In this document: positions 24,300 through 36,320 of the stretch, piece by piece | Layout: every line of letters starts with the position of its first letter | How positions within the stretch are numbered: position 1 is the first letter of the stretch | Origin: Arbacia lixula | Taxonomy: Eukaryota; Echinodermata; Echinoidea; Arbacioida; Arbaciidae | Assembly (NCBI GenBank): GCA_963669155.1 | Contig: OZ022594.1 | Span: 19,658,474 to 19,722,473 of the forward strand | Direction of reading: 5' to 3' | DNA: 64,000 bases | Notes under the pieces: generated by a model | What the model was told of the DNA's origin: nothing | Seen by the model: only the letters and a program-made list of their open reading frames with translations | Database searches by the model: none | Made by a program: the position numbers and the translations under genes

Positions 24300-24775
24300 T
24301 CCCCGTCCTCTTGTCAAACTTGTTCTTTGAATCCTGACCATCATTTTCATCCACTCCTTTTCCTGTCTCACTGAGCCATACACTCATTATCTCTTCTTTT
24401 CCCCTACTTCTGTTCAGCCATCCCAACTCCTCCTCCTTTCTTCATCGTCATCTTTTTCTAGTTCTCCTCCTTCATCTATATACATATTCTTCTCTTCTTT
24501 TATGATCCACAACATTACTCATATTCTTCATCATCTTGTAATTTTTCTTTGGTTCTTCTCTCTGTCGATATGTTTTGCTTTTCAGCCTCCACAGTTTCCT
24601 CATTATCATTGTCAACCTAGGCCCCTTTCTCCGCCTTCCTTTCTCTTTTCCTCCTTTCCTGTCTCCTTCTCCTACTTCTCCTCCTCTTCCTCCTCCTTCT
24701 CCTCCTCCTCCTCCTCCTCATCTTCCTCTTCCTCCTCCTCCTCCTGCTCCGCCACCTTCTTCTCGCTCTTCATCT
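24300..24775 (+). repeat. TCC/TTC-rich pyrimidine tract
   Basis: Pyrimidine-dominated DNA grading into (TCC)n at about 24665-24760. Gives Ser/Pro strings on one strand and Glu strings on the other, with no gene. Confidence 0.85.
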
Positions 24776-25206
24776 TCATGATCTTGGCGAGAAGTAAATG
24801 GAAAAGGCTTTGCCTAATCCCTACCCTTATCCCCGCAGCATTCCAAGTATGAGATTCCACGAAAGGAGAGACATGACATGCTACAACACTTCACACAAAT
24901 AAACGGATTTCTTACCGGTATTTCGTTGACAAAGTCAATAATCCCTACTCGCTTCGCGCATTCGTCAGATCCTTTCTTCTGCATTGCGTTGAGATTCGCT
25001 CTCCAGCGAGGCGATAAGTAATAGAAATTGTGTCTTTATATCTCTCAATTAGACCGACTGGGCATGGAAAGGTGTATTGATAGGGAGTTTCGAACTGGAT
25101 GGGCGGGGAGGGGGGGGGGGGTACACCCATGTTTAATGATTACAAATGTTTCGCATACCGATACTTAATCGCACGGGGTCTGCCAACACACCTCCTCACT
25201 TTGTTG
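24776..25206. other. Spacer with a G run
   Basis: A G run lies at about 25106-25120. No gene seen. Confidence 0.45.
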
Positions 25207-25630
25207 TTAAAGGATGGTTCATCCTGAAGTTAGGTTGGATTTTGATTAAAAAAAAATAGAAACATATAAGTGAAGATTCGATGAAAATTCGTTTAAAGGG
25301 TAAGAGAGTTATGATCTTTTAAAAATTTTGATTTTGTGACGTCACTTGCGACGTGCTCTCCCATATGTTGTGTGCTCTACTATTCTTTTTCGGGTTTTGA
25401 TGAAGGGATAACAAAAATCGTAGACATGGTAGAGGTATGTGTGTAAAGACGAGTTTAAAATGATGTATCAAATGCACAGGTATAATGATGCATATCCTCA
25501 TAAGAAAACCGACATTTATAGAAAAATAGTACACAACATATTGGAGAACACCTTGCATGTGACGTCACATTATCAAAACTTTAAACAAGTGTAACTTTCA
25601 TGTGATTCTTTTATGATTCTACCCCTTTAA
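25207..25630. mobile_element. TTAA-flanked short element, family C copy 2 (~424 bp)
   Basis: Begins TTAAAGGATGGTTCATCCTG and ends ATTCTACCCCTTTAA. Its left 150 bp match 5745-5890 and 37510-37680 (CCTGAAGTTAGGTTGG, GAAAATTCGTTTAAAG, TTTTGTGACGTCACTTGCGA). It carries two perfect TGACGTCA octamers, one near each end (25337-25344 and 25560-25567). Non-coding. Confidence 0.8.
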
Positions 25631-26029
25631 TTATGTCCCTAACGGTTCAAGTGCTTCGGGTTGAAGACGTGGCCTTACATAACACCCCACGTAGACACCA
25701 ACCCCTCTCCAAATTCATAGACGCACACACATATCGTCAGGAGAACAATATGATGTTCGCGGCCTCTTAGTAAATCAAGACGTTAGGATCATGTGGATGT
25801 AAGGATATATGTCGGAGGTGATCACGAGCTACTCGTGGGAGATCAATGGACGGATTGGGACCCGGTGCCAACAAAATGTAGCGAGATGGATACCCTCTCA
25901 CGAAGATAGAGGGCATTGTCCCGCTCGAATATGTCGAAAGGACATACCAATACATGGGCCTCTAGAAGCCAATAACACAAGGGGAAGGAACGTGGTGCAA
26001 ACGTGAAGGGCAAGGACGTTTCTTTTCTT
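25631..26029. other. Spacer, no gene seen
   Basis: Mixed DNA between the MITE and the CT block. No motif recognised. Confidence 0.45.
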
Positions 26030-26097
26030 CATCTCTCTCTAGCTCTCTCTCTCTCTCTCTCTCTCTCTTGCATTCTCTCTCTTGCCCTCTCTCTCTT

Positions 26098-26134
<37 letters not shown>

Positions 26135-26245
26135 CTCTCCCTTTCTCTCTCTCCCTGTCTGTCTGTCTTTCCCCCCTCCCTCTTGCTCTCTCATTCTCTC
26201 ATTCTCTCTTTCTCTCTCTCTCTCTGTCTGTCCTTCTCTCTCTGT
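26030..26245 (+). repeat. (CT)n-rich block
   Basis: About 215 bp, nearly all CT/TC with CTTG interruptions spaced through it (GCTCTCTCT-type). Confidence 0.9.
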
Positions 26246-27154
26246 TTCTAAACTTAATTCTTGACTTTTCCACATGCTTCTTGATTTCAGAAAGCAAAAA
26301 TCAAAAAGGGAGAGGAGTAGCGAGGTGGAGAGTTGGAGGAAGGACTGGGGTGTTGCACATTACCCCTCCTATTCACGTTTCCCCCTTCGGTGTCATGGTG
26401 TCTCCATATCCCATTGCTACTCAGGCTGCTCTCACGGTTCACCAAAGAAAGCAATTTTCAAGGATCTTCGAATTAGTGGAGGATAAGATCTGGAGGAACT
26501 TTCACCCAAAGAAGTAACGAAAATGACGTCCGTCGCCACCCCGTCATCAGATCTGGAGATAATTGATATTTATATGAGCAGGATATCAGCTGCTGAAAAA
26601 AACGCACTATTTGATTACGGATTGGCTTAATGTCTTGATTGTACAAAATACGGGAAACCGCTGAATGGTATGCGCGCACCCACGGTATTTCCTTGTCACA
26701 TTGTTTGTTTTGTTTTAAATAGATAATGTTGATGCAAATTGTTTAAGAAAGCAGGTATCTCTCTTAATAGTTTCATGGTCTTTTTCTCTGCTTGTCTCCT
26801 TCTTGGTTGATAACTCAAGGAGTCGTTCCTATTTAGGAGGAGATTACCGTTCCGAAAGAAAGATTATTGCATGTATCGTTTATTTTATTTACTAACGTTT
26901 TGGGGGTTTTCTCTTCTTTTTTTCAAATGATATTCTTCTTCTTCATCTTCCACATTCTCGTTCTCTCATTCTTTTGTTTTTTGTTGCTCACGTCTCGATA
27001 TACTTTCCAAACATTTCAAGACATTTAAAGTGCACTTTCTTTCATGTGAATGACGAAACAGATCTTAAAAGATTATCTTTATAAAAAAAAAAGCATTTTA
27101 GAATGGCTGCGGTCAGGATATTGATATTGGACGGCCTCCACCTGAATGGATGGG
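26246..27154. other. Spacer, no gene seen
   Basis: T-rich in its second half. No domain-bearing frame or repeat end recognised. Confidence 0.45.
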
Positions 27155-27223
27155 GATACACACATGCACAAACATACACACATACACACACGCACACGTT
27201 TACACACATACACACACATACAC

Positions 27224-27266
<43 letters not shown>
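27155..27266 (+). repeat. (CA)n microsatellite
   Basis: Imperfect CACACATACACACG followed by ~40 bp of pure CA. Confidence 0.9.
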
Positions 27267-27267
<1 letters not shown>

Positions 27268-27691
27268 ATATACATATAGATACGAAGCGCGTCTTGTGGC
27301 GCCAATCAAGAAATTCTGCCGCAGAAAATTCACTTGCGTTCTTAAATTTCTTATCCATCATAGCTTATTTGTCAGCGGTGCCTAACCGCGTTAATTGGGT
27401 GAGATATAATGGTGTCTCCAAAATGTCTCTCATCACACGCGCAACCAGCGAAGGATCGACAACTGGTGCACCATAAACCTCGGTCAACGAAACTTCCTTT
27501 ATTAAATGACTCTACAGACATTTCCTCCACGCCTGGTATTGCATGAGGAGCATGTGTTAAGCTCTTTTGTTTTAAGGCCATGTCCAAAGCAAAGATCGTC
27601 AAAGTATATCAGAGAAACTTTATACCGACTATTTGCCGCCATCGACGTGACGTGATGTGGTGGTCACGCCACTGAGCGGTTTCCCATACCG
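27267..27691. other. Spacer, no gene seen
   Basis: No recognised feature before the next MITE. Confidence 0.45.
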
Positions 27692-27843
27692 GGGCCCCGT
27701 TGCATAAAGCTTACCATTGATGGTAACTTTGCTACCAATTTCTATGGAAACATTGAATTGCATTGGCTGTCAAGTGATGGTACCAGAAAATTTACTATTG
27801 ATTGCAGAGTTACCATTTATGTTAAGTTTTATGGAACGGGGCT
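27692..27843 (-). mobile_element. GGGCCC-ended MITE (family E), 152 bp
   Basis: Starts GGGCCCCGTTGCATAAAGCT and ends TTTTATGGAACGGGGCTC. Internal ATTGCATTGGCTGTCAAGTG shows reverse orientation relative to 28359. The plus-strand frame 27758-28180 begins inside it and is not a gene. Confidence 0.9.
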
Positions 27844-28239
27844 CAGTATGGGTTTCACGTTGACTGCATGCACTACAACGCTTATGAACTTATGTGCTTA
27901 CTGTATGACCAGTGGGTCCGTATATGACACGATATATCTCACGATGTCACGACAGTTATACATGTACTTACGAACCGATGCAAAGTATCAGTTGATTTCG
28001 GGACATGAGGCCCCTACCCCTTCCCAAGCAAAAAACAAAACCAAACACATCAAACACACGACACGATTGGAGTTACCTTCAGAAAAGCCACGTGACCAAG
28101 CTGACACTGAAGTGAAATCTATGGCGGCGAATACACGTTTTTCATTTGTTTTGGGTGCCCACTTGCCCACGGATGGTTGACAGGGTGCTGACACGGATAG
28201 ATGTTATGGTACCTTCTCCGCATTATAAATTATAAATTG
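27844..28239. other. Spacer, no gene seen
   Basis: No recognised exon or element. Confidence 0.4.
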
Positions 28240-28575
28240 TAAACTTTGTTTTTCAGATGCTTGTTAACAACAACAATTACAATCAACAAAGATCAGATTT
28301 CAACTTTAGCTGTTGGGAATCAAAATCATTGGGAAATTCATTTGGTACACAAGAACAGGTCCCTGTTGCATAAAACTTACCATTAATGGCAACTCTGTCA
28401 TCAATGGGAGCTACAATAGTAACATCGCTCAACAGCCAATCAAATTTGATGTTTCCATAGAAGTCGACACTGGAAGCAAAGTTACCATCAATGGTAAGTT
28501 TTATGCAACGGGGCCCAGGTCACCAGTCGTGCTTAAAGTCAGGCGTAACTTACGCACATCTTAGTGAAACACTCC
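28240..28575 (-). mobile_element. Family H TIR element interrupted by a family E MITE
   Basis: 28240-28358 (TTTAGCTGTTGGGAATCAAA, ATCATTGGGAAATTCATTTG) and 28517-28575 (GTCACCAGTCGTGCTTAAAG, ATCTTAGTGAAACACTCCCC) are the two parts of one family H end, as seen uninterrupted at 47024-47150 and its mirror. The E element at 28359-28516 sits between them. H is therefore older than the E insertion. Confidence 0.75.
28359..28516 (+). mobile_element. GGGCCC-ended MITE (family E), nested
   Basis: Ends GGTCCCTGTTGCATAAAACT and TTTTATGCAACGGGGCCC with mirrored TTACCATTAATGG and CCATCAATGGTAA, 158 bp. The core word ACAGCCAATCAAATTTGA matches the copies at 33929 and 35317. Inserted into family H. Confidence 0.92.
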
Positions 28576-31179
28576 CCACATACATGAAATTACTCGTCTC
28601 CGCGCCTGTTTGGATATGGTACTGGGAGTGCATCTAGTACTGGTGTCGCTTTAAAGTGGGGGCGCTTGGGCCTCGACTTTTAATTCTATTTCCACCACCT
28701 GGTCATCGCATTGCCAGCCACTTGCGATCATGACATTAATGTAGGTAGCGGAGGTGTTCGCCGCGTGGAACGAGAGATGCGAAAAGCATCAGCCGTGTAT
28801 GGCGTAGCCGAACTTTCCCGCGTAAAGAAGGCATCATGGGTTGGGATGCTCGGTTGGTGGATGCCTCTAATGGATGTCTCATTAGTGTTCCGATCAACTC
28901 CCTCAGTTAACCATGCTTAAGCTCACCAAATCCACTTTGATGACTTGAAAGAAACAAAACTCGACGTTATACAATAACTTATAAGATATATAAATCGGAA
29001 TGTGTTGTCATGGTAGTAGTGTACTTTCATTGCGCATAAACGATTGTTTTTACTCCACGCAAGCTTTAAAGCTTCTCATTGGGACGAAACTGGTAACCCA
29101 ATTTAAATAACAAATAATGTGGAAACCAACGCCGTTTGGAAACAGGCGCTACAAATAAATCTCGACCCAATAAACACTCTTAGAAATAGATCCAGTTACA
29201 CAGTTGCTCCTCCTCTTCCTGTTCTCCTTCTTTTCATCTTACGATTCATCCACTGATCTTCTTCTCATTGGCCATCATCGCTTTTGTTCCGCTCTCCTCC
29301 CATTCCAACTGTCCGGCTCACCCATCATGTATACCGGGTAGATATTTCTCATTCTCTTCTCATATCATGATGTTGTTCTTGTCATCACTTCTGATTTCCC
29401 TCTCCAATCAATAACGAAATAAAGTTACATTGATGCCGTTCGTTAACTTCTTCCATGATTTGTGTGAAGTTTTATCATTCTCGTAAGGATCAAATTCTCT
29501 TCATTTTCATGTTATGCTTTCGCGGAGGGATCGTCAAATTAAATAAACGTACTTTTAAATACCAGACATTCAAACGAGACCTGACCGGTGGGATTGAGAT
29601 TTTTTTTTAATGCTTTTTAAATGGTTATATGCCGGCCACCATACGATACTCACAGGCATTACATCACAAGCCGTAGCAGACATATGGGAGTTTGTGAAAT
29701 GGAAGACATAAGATATAAGTGTGTGTGTGTGAGAGAGAAAGAGAAAGCTAATAGGTTGTTTTTCCCATTTATTCTTACTCTTGTTTTTTTAGACGCAAGT
29801 CCCATACCGATGAAGACACGTTACTTCTAATGCACTTCAAAGTAGAAGAATTCATCATCGTCAAGATGCTTGCAAGTCGATGATAAGATGTCCTCTTAAT
29901 GGCGGGTGAGCATCTGCGCTTTGAACTATTCACTTTACATTTCGTTGGGGCAATTAACCTCTTCATTTCAAGACGAAAGGAGTTGCTGTCGTAAGGCTTT
30001 AACTCTTTCCCTGCTACTGCTCCACTTTCGCACGAGTAAATATGGTAAACTCCATGCTCTCCATCGGGAATTATGTGTCTGGTGTGCAAGGGGTTTAACC
30101 CGCTCCGTGCCATTTGTGCATTCTTTTCACAAGAAGTACACACAAATGCCATTGAGCATCAGGTTATCTGGCACTCAATGGACCAGCTGTCATACTTTTC
30201 TTATCTAAACCTGATTGAGTCGACACTCATAAATAGAAAGAAAAAGGGCATAAATCTCCGATTGACCTATAGCGTGCGGCGATTACGTTTTCTTGGCGTA
30301 TAGGATCATTAATAAGAATCTCCATTCCTGTCACGCCGTCTTTGCCAGAGAAAGAACATGCTCATGAAAACTTTTCTTTTTCATGCCCTTAACTATTTTA
30401 CAATTCGTGATGCATACACGATATTCTGGGTGTTGACGAGCTGTGGAGGGCGATTTAAGACAATACTGGTCCATCATAGCACGAGAAACCGCAAGGACTC
30501 GGCTAAAGCAAAGTAAGTAAGTACACAATGGACAATTATATACACTGTTCTTATTTGAATCAATGGATCTTTGTTGTTCAGTCAAAAGCATGCATCTTAA
30601 AATACTTCGACCTCATTCCAACCCATCTTACGGCAAATAAAAAAAAATCATGCACGATCAAGAGGGAGGTGGTAGTGGGCGTTGCTTACGTCAGGGTGAC
30701 AACGATTCGTAGTCATGTTGCCCGATATGGCGACGTGATCGTAAAGCATCGCCTGATTAACATGACCAATTCCAGAGATATCCGTGACATAGACGCTGTT
30801 TTTAATACACCACACTCTACGCCATGTCCCTCACTCTCTAGATGAGTTAGTGTTACAATTAGTATTCGCCCAGATTTCGTTCGAAGATTCGTGATTTTCC
30901 GCGCATAATCATCAATGGTTTTGATACGCTTCTGCATTTATTCGTTATTCAAGCAACATAGTCGTACTGCTATACATTGCGATGCGATCCTCAGACGTCA
31001 CTATCAATGTAAGCCGAATTATTTCATCCGATTTATTAGTATTCATGAATGCCCTATAACCATGGAAATATTCACAGCACATTTAATCAGGTGATTATAC
31101 CACGTATTAAGAGGCGATGCGATACATTAATAAGGGAATAGTATCAAACACGTCTCTCTAAAAATGTGCTGGGCTAAAA
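28576..31179. other. Long spacer without a supported gene
   Basis: 2.6 kb with only a short GT/GA run near 29718-29745. The minus-strand frame at 29775-30152 (125 codons) lacks any family pattern. No element ends recognised apart from a TTAACCC/GGGTTTAA-like motif pair near 30000-30100. Confidence 0.4.
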
Positions 31180-31420
31180 TAAACATAGCACTTTTTCCAA
31201 TTAGATTTCCTTTTTTTTAAACGTTACAACTCGAATTAAGCTGACATTTACACATCATCAAGTCAATGGATGTAGACAAAAAAATCCCCGAAATAGGTTT
31301 CGTGACATTTCATTAATTGTATTATTGCAATAATCCCTTGAATATCTAAATGGTATGAGTTGTATCTCTTCTTAATCATTTGTGAAAAGTATTTTTGAAC
31401 ACCTAGTACTGATGGACTGT
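31180..31420. repeat. Fragment related to the 7463-8065 foldback
   Basis: Shares the order GTGACATTTCATTAATTGTA, ATTATTGCAATAATCC and TTTTGAACACCTAGTACT with the arm ends of the foldback at 7463-8065. More diverged, with only one arm evident. Confidence 0.5.
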
Positions 31421-31500
31421 TCGGTATTCAACACATTTATTCAGAGCACAGATAGACATGACGGCTTTTTACTACCATAGAAAAGGCAATGTGCGTCAAA

Positions 31501-32005
31501 GAGAGAGTGTGAGAGAGAAAAGGTATTTGAGGGAAGTAGAAAAAGGAGAGGGAGAGGGAAGTGTAATGGATAGAATATGTATAAAAGAGAGAGTATGCAT
31601 AAGATAAAACATGTGTATTTCAGCAAGAGTATGTGTTTGTGTTTTTGTGTGTTTGTGTTTGTGTATATGTTTGTGTTTGTGTATGTGTGTGTTTGTGTGT
31701 GTTTTTATTTATTTATATATTTCTCAACTTTTAATTTCAACAGGGTAGCCCTTTCAGTTAAAGAACTGATCTCCCAAGGGGCCCTACACACAATAAAAAA
31801 CAATACAATTCACATTTTTAACACAACAACAAAATATGAGATAAATACAAACGAAAACGAATGCATACATGAACTAGTTCATGTGTATGTGTGTGTGTTT
31901 GTGTTTGTGTATGTTTGTGTGTGTGTTTGTGTATGTGTGTGTTTGTGTTTGTGTTTGTATATGTGTGTGTGTTTGTGTGTGTGTATGTGTATGTGTGTGT
32001 GTTTC
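31501..32005 (+). repeat. GA and GT-rich simple repeats
   Basis: (GA)-rich at 31501-31600, then (GT)n with TTTGTG interruptions at about 31625-31705 and 31880-32005. It is split by the family G retroposon fragment. Frames across it are Val/Cys or His/Thr strings. Confidence 0.9.
31706..31870 (-). repeat. Retroposon fragment (family G)
   Basis: TTTCAACAGGGTAGCCCTTT, then GGGGCCCTACACACAATAAA and GAGATAAATACAAACG, in the same order as 12853-13060. Confidence 0.6.
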
Positions 32006-33928
32006 TTCCGAAGCAAGAAGAAGAGCTGAAAAGATAAATACAGCTAAACCAGTTAGTCAAATAAATAACAACAATACAGATCGAGATAGACAAGTGTTTA
32101 GGAAAATGAGTGATCGGTTGTATGAGCATTTGTGTGTAGGAGGGACATAACTAGACACAATCGAACGCTGTCAGTTTTCCTGAGGTATTTATGAGAAAGA
32201 CGAACAGACGTCATCTTGTATTATTAATTGTCAGAAGACCTCCCGGGGTATTACAATTTACATGGTTTATGGATCATGACAGAGAGTTAGCGAAGTAATC
32301 TGGAAATCCTAGCCGAACCGTCGAGAGTCGGCAAGATTCTAAAAATACGGAAAAAGCAGCCGTAAGAGGAAACACAAATAATAGTGCCCGCGAGATGGTT
32401 TGTTTTCAGGAACTGACAGGAAGAGAGCAAGAGATAGGAGTAAGATGCAATGTACCGGTACTTACAGTATCTCGTTTAGGATACACCTACGTTATTCAAA
32501 TAATCAAGAATGCATGATTTGTGTCATTAAAGAGACGAAGCCCACTTACGGAGCAAAAGCATGTTTCAAAATGTAAGATTTCTTTTAGAAACATACACAT
32601 ACAGAATGGATGTAATAACAACAAGTTATTACAGAGAGTTGGGACCATAGAATCAGAAAGAAAGTGTGAAATGAAGAACAGGAAAGGAAAGTGGTTCAAA
32701 GAAGGAGATGGGAAGAAAGTGAGAGAGAGAGAGAATGGTAGAGGAAGAACATATCATAAATGTGGAGGTGTTTAGGGTAAAACTCAAGTGGGGTCAGAGA
32801 AAGAGCCGACAGAGTAAGATTCGTTGTTCTGCAGATAAATGAGTTAAAGAATTAGTCGTTCATACAAATATAAAATAGGAGATACATTTACAGATCAACG
32901 CAGTCCATGTCCACGAATTGCACAGAGCTTCTAACATAGCTATTGTGTACATTGAAAAAAAAGAATGCGAACGCAGGAGCAATATATGTGATTAAAATCA
33001 TTCAACAGTTCCGTCAATTTATGAGGTTGTTTGGAGGCCACATTTGCATCTATTTACACCAAGGTATCGAACTCTGTAATTAAACTGAAGAAATACGGCG
33101 ACATTTCTGACGCTATACCAGATGCATGCCTACTTGTCTCAAAGGTGAGGTCTCCTAGTCATCCATAACCTTAACAGCAGGGTAAAGGCCGATAAATCCA
33201 GCTCGTATGCATTTGACAAAATATAGGAATTCAACGAGAAGTTCACTGGGCCCTTTGGGATATGAAATGCACCAACAACTGTAATTTAAATCTCTCTCTG
33301 GACGCACACGCTCGGCTTCAGTTGCGAAAATTTCTGGCAATGAAGAAGAGACCAACACTTTTACAAACAAATTGAATCTCACTGACAATTTTAGCAAATG
33401 TCTGCGAGATAATAATGGGGCACTTTGTGGTATACATTGCGAAACAGTTGTAATTTGAAGTTGTTTTGACACCGACTTTGATTGACAGAAATGATATTTT
33501 ATTACGTTTCCAGGTGTGCAAGGGGGTTAGTTTGCGCTCTCCGTTTTATCACAGGGAAGCGAGTGCTCTCGGTAACCCTTTCATATCTACTTTAGATAAC
33601 ATGTTTATGCCATGTTCACTTAACCCTTTCTATGTGGAAAAAACGTATTACTCGTCAAGTATGTGTGGTTAGCCAGCCGAAAAGAAAAACATGACAGTGG
33701 CACGATATGGGGTAAAGCCAAGTTGCGTTTCCCAAAACAGCAATAATAGCTGGTAAATATGTGACGTTCAGATCGCATTGTGTCATATTGAATTTTTTTT
33801 AACATACTGGGAGCAAACTCTGTCATTGTATTAATTCTTCGTGGCAAGAAAAGATGCCGGTCCACTGAATTGGTCAACATTGCGGATGAAAAAAAAAAAC
33901 ACACAGAGCACACCAAGCCTTACGAGCT
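32006..33928. other. Long spacer without a supported gene
   Basis: Purine-rich patches around 32640-32760. Short frames only. The overlapping minus-strand frames at 33155-33521 lack motifs. Confidence 0.4.
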
Positions 33929-34088
33929 GGGCCCCGTTGCATAAAACCTACAATGAATGGTAACTCTTGGCACGAATGGTAACCACCATGGTCACATCGC
34001 TCGACAGCCAATGAAATTCAAGCTTTCCACAGAAGTTGCAATTGGTAGCAAAGTTACCATCAATGATAGGTTTTATGCGACAGGGCTC
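33929..34088 (+). mobile_element. GGGCCC-ended MITE (family E), 160 bp
   Basis: Ends GGGCCCCGTTGCATAAAACC and TTTTATGCGACAGGGCTC. Core CGACAGCCAATGAAATTCAA. Same orientation as 28359 and 35317. Confidence 0.92.
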
Positions 34089-34953
34089 ATCATCAGCCAG
34101 GTATTGTAGTTGGTCATGCGCAGTGCACGGGTAATCATGATTACGTAATAGTACTTTCCTCCAACCAATGAGCGATGCCATGCTCCCACTTTGACATTCT
34201 CGAAACCGCAAAACACGAAAACATCGCTTACTTTTTGTCATTACGTTACTCAAACATCCTTTATTTGAGATAACTGTGTTATGATACTATATCACTGAAT
34301 CTTGCAGACACAATTACATGATTTTGGTTATGCCTAACCGGATTTGTATCGATGTGGTGAAAGCGTTTGTATCGACCTAGAGAAAAAAAAAGTTGCCAAG
34401 GACTTCCTGGGAAATATCGAGTGTTGTGTTTTGCAGGTAAAAGAGAGAAAATAAAGTGGCAAAAATGCCTTTTCATTAGAGAATAGAAAAAAGTATAGAA
34501 GATTGAAGAATTCTCATTGGAATTTTGATTTCCGTTTTGTTTAAGATGTACATTTTAACATGTTTATCAAGATGTGGTGACACAGAAATATTTTCCGAGT
34601 AATATTTTCCAAATCAATTCTGTGAAAAACACATGTGAATGTATTTGAATTGAATTAATATCATTAAAGTGCAAGCGGATCTTAGAAAGAGCTTTTTATC
34701 ATCATGTATTGTGTTTTGCAACTATTCTCAAATTGATTATTTTTACGTATTGACATTATGCTTTTCCTCATGCAAAAGTTTCTTCCTGGTCGTCCTATTT
34801 TGATTTATGTTATTTCAGTAATATACTTGTTTTCGTATTTTTTGTTGTTGTAATCTTCATGTCCGTTTTTTGTATTTATTGATTGTTGCACATTTTGTAT
34901 AAATATCCAGTTATTCGTTACATTTATCAGATGGGTAGGAATACGATGAGCTT
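34089..34953. other. AT-rich spacer, no gene seen
   Basis: Strongly AT-rich from about 34480. Nothing recognised. Confidence 0.45.
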
Positions 34954-35115
34954 GGGGTGTTTCGTGTTTAAAGCCGGTCTTAAGCTACGCACGACTGGTG
35001 ACCCTTTCTTTCGCTAACTCAGATTCCCAACAATGTTCATTCCCATCAGCTCTGCAACATTTTTTGTGTGTGTGGTTAAGAAGCGTCTGGATATAGTCGT
35101 GCGTAAGGGCATTCT
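34954..35115 (+). mobile_element. Family H TIR element, short or deleted copy
   Basis: GGGGTGTTTCGTGTTTAAAG, CTTAAGCTACGCACGACTGG and TGACCCTTTCTTTCGCTAA match the left end at 47024-47105. The right edge TAGTCGTGCGTAAGGGC is complementary to part of the left end, so this is an internally deleted or diverged copy. Confidence 0.6.
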
Positions 35116-35316
35116 TAATTCAAGAACAACTTGGGAACCCCCCCCCCCCCCTTCTTCACCTAGAACCAAACGCGGAGCATCTGTGCCATGAGTAAATAGC
35201 GACCATGTAGGATATGACAGTCAAAATGATTCTATTCATTCGTTCCCGTTCGCTTAATCCTCTCAGCCCCAAGACAAGAAAATCCCATTGACGTATTTCA
35301 CGTGTCATGCACATCT

Positions 35317-35474
35317 GGGCCCTGTTGCATAACACTTACTATTAATGGTAACTCTGCCATCAATGGTAACTACCATGGTAACACCACTTGACAGCCAATG
35401 AAATTCAAGGTCTCTTTTGTAGTTGCCATTGGAAGCAAAGTTACCATTAATAATATGTTTTATGCAACAGGGCC
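35317..35474 (+). mobile_element. GGGCCC-ended MITE (family E), 158 bp
   Basis: Ends GGGCCCTGTTGCATAACACT and TTTTATGCAACAGGGCC. Core TTGACAGCCAATGAAATTCA. Within 1.3 kb of the copy at 33929 in the same orientation. Confidence 0.92.
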
Positions 35475-36054
35475 TTGGACATGTGAGAGTTAACAGGTCT
35501 ATCAATTCGTTCTTTGTGGAGGACAGATAATGCTAGTGGTAACTGACCGATGCATACGTTCTGCCCAGGGCGCTGAAGTGGGGATATATTCGACTTTCCC
35601 CAACTTTTCCGAAGCTCGGGCCTTAATAACGGCTGTAATTGAAGACAGGGAAATACAAAAGCATGGTTTGCCCGCCTTAGGGAGAAAGATATGAGATGAC
35701 TGCTTTCCTCAGAAAGTCGCGAAGACCATTATTCCCATGTGTTATAAAGCATCGAGCTATTAAAGCAGCGGGAAATACAATCGTTCTTGAAGTAATAATA
35801 CGAAATTCATGTAATGTAATACAACGTCAGTAATAGCAGCCATGGCTACGTCATCGGGCTTCATTTTGGAGAAAAATGACGAGGGGAATAATGATTAAGG
35901 AATTCTATGGATACAGTTATTCCGGCTAGACAAGCAGCTAAATTGATGAAGGTATCAAGGGGAATTCGTGTTTTCGCATAGCTGGATATTAGCCAATAGA
36001 AGCAGAATTTACCAGTAATGAATATAATTCCATTTCAAAGTAGCTAGGGCGCCC
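35475..36054. other. Spacer, no gene seen
   Basis: No motif-bearing frame or repeat end recognised. Confidence 0.45.
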
Positions 36055-36320
36055 CCGACGGGAAGCACTCGTTATTCCGAAGGTTCGTTATTCCGAACGT
36101 TACGCGACAAATGCTCGGATTAACGAACCCTTTTTCGTTTTCGGACTAACGAGCATCGAGGTATATAGGCAATTAACGTGTTTCGGAATTACGAACCTGC
36201 GGAAAAACGATCCTTCGGAATAACGAACCTTCGGTATATCGATTGTAACCCCCCCCCCCCCCCCCCCCCGAATAACGAACCTTCGGAATATCGAACTGTA
36301 ACCCCCCCCCCCCCCCCCGA
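36055..36320. repeat. TTCGGAATAACGAAC palindromic repeat with C tracts
   Basis: GTTATTCCGAAGGTTCGTTA and CCGAACG at the left are answered by CGGAATTACGAACC, CGGAATAACGAACC and CGGAATATCGAA at the right, as many short inverted and direct copies. Two C runs (about 36248-36269 and 36302-36318) each follow a TATCGA(T)TGTAA-like word, so the C run is part of the repeated unit. Confidence 0.8.

Noticed and set aside
27758..28180. 140-codon plus-strand frame
   Set aside because: Begins inside a family E MITE and has no protein features.
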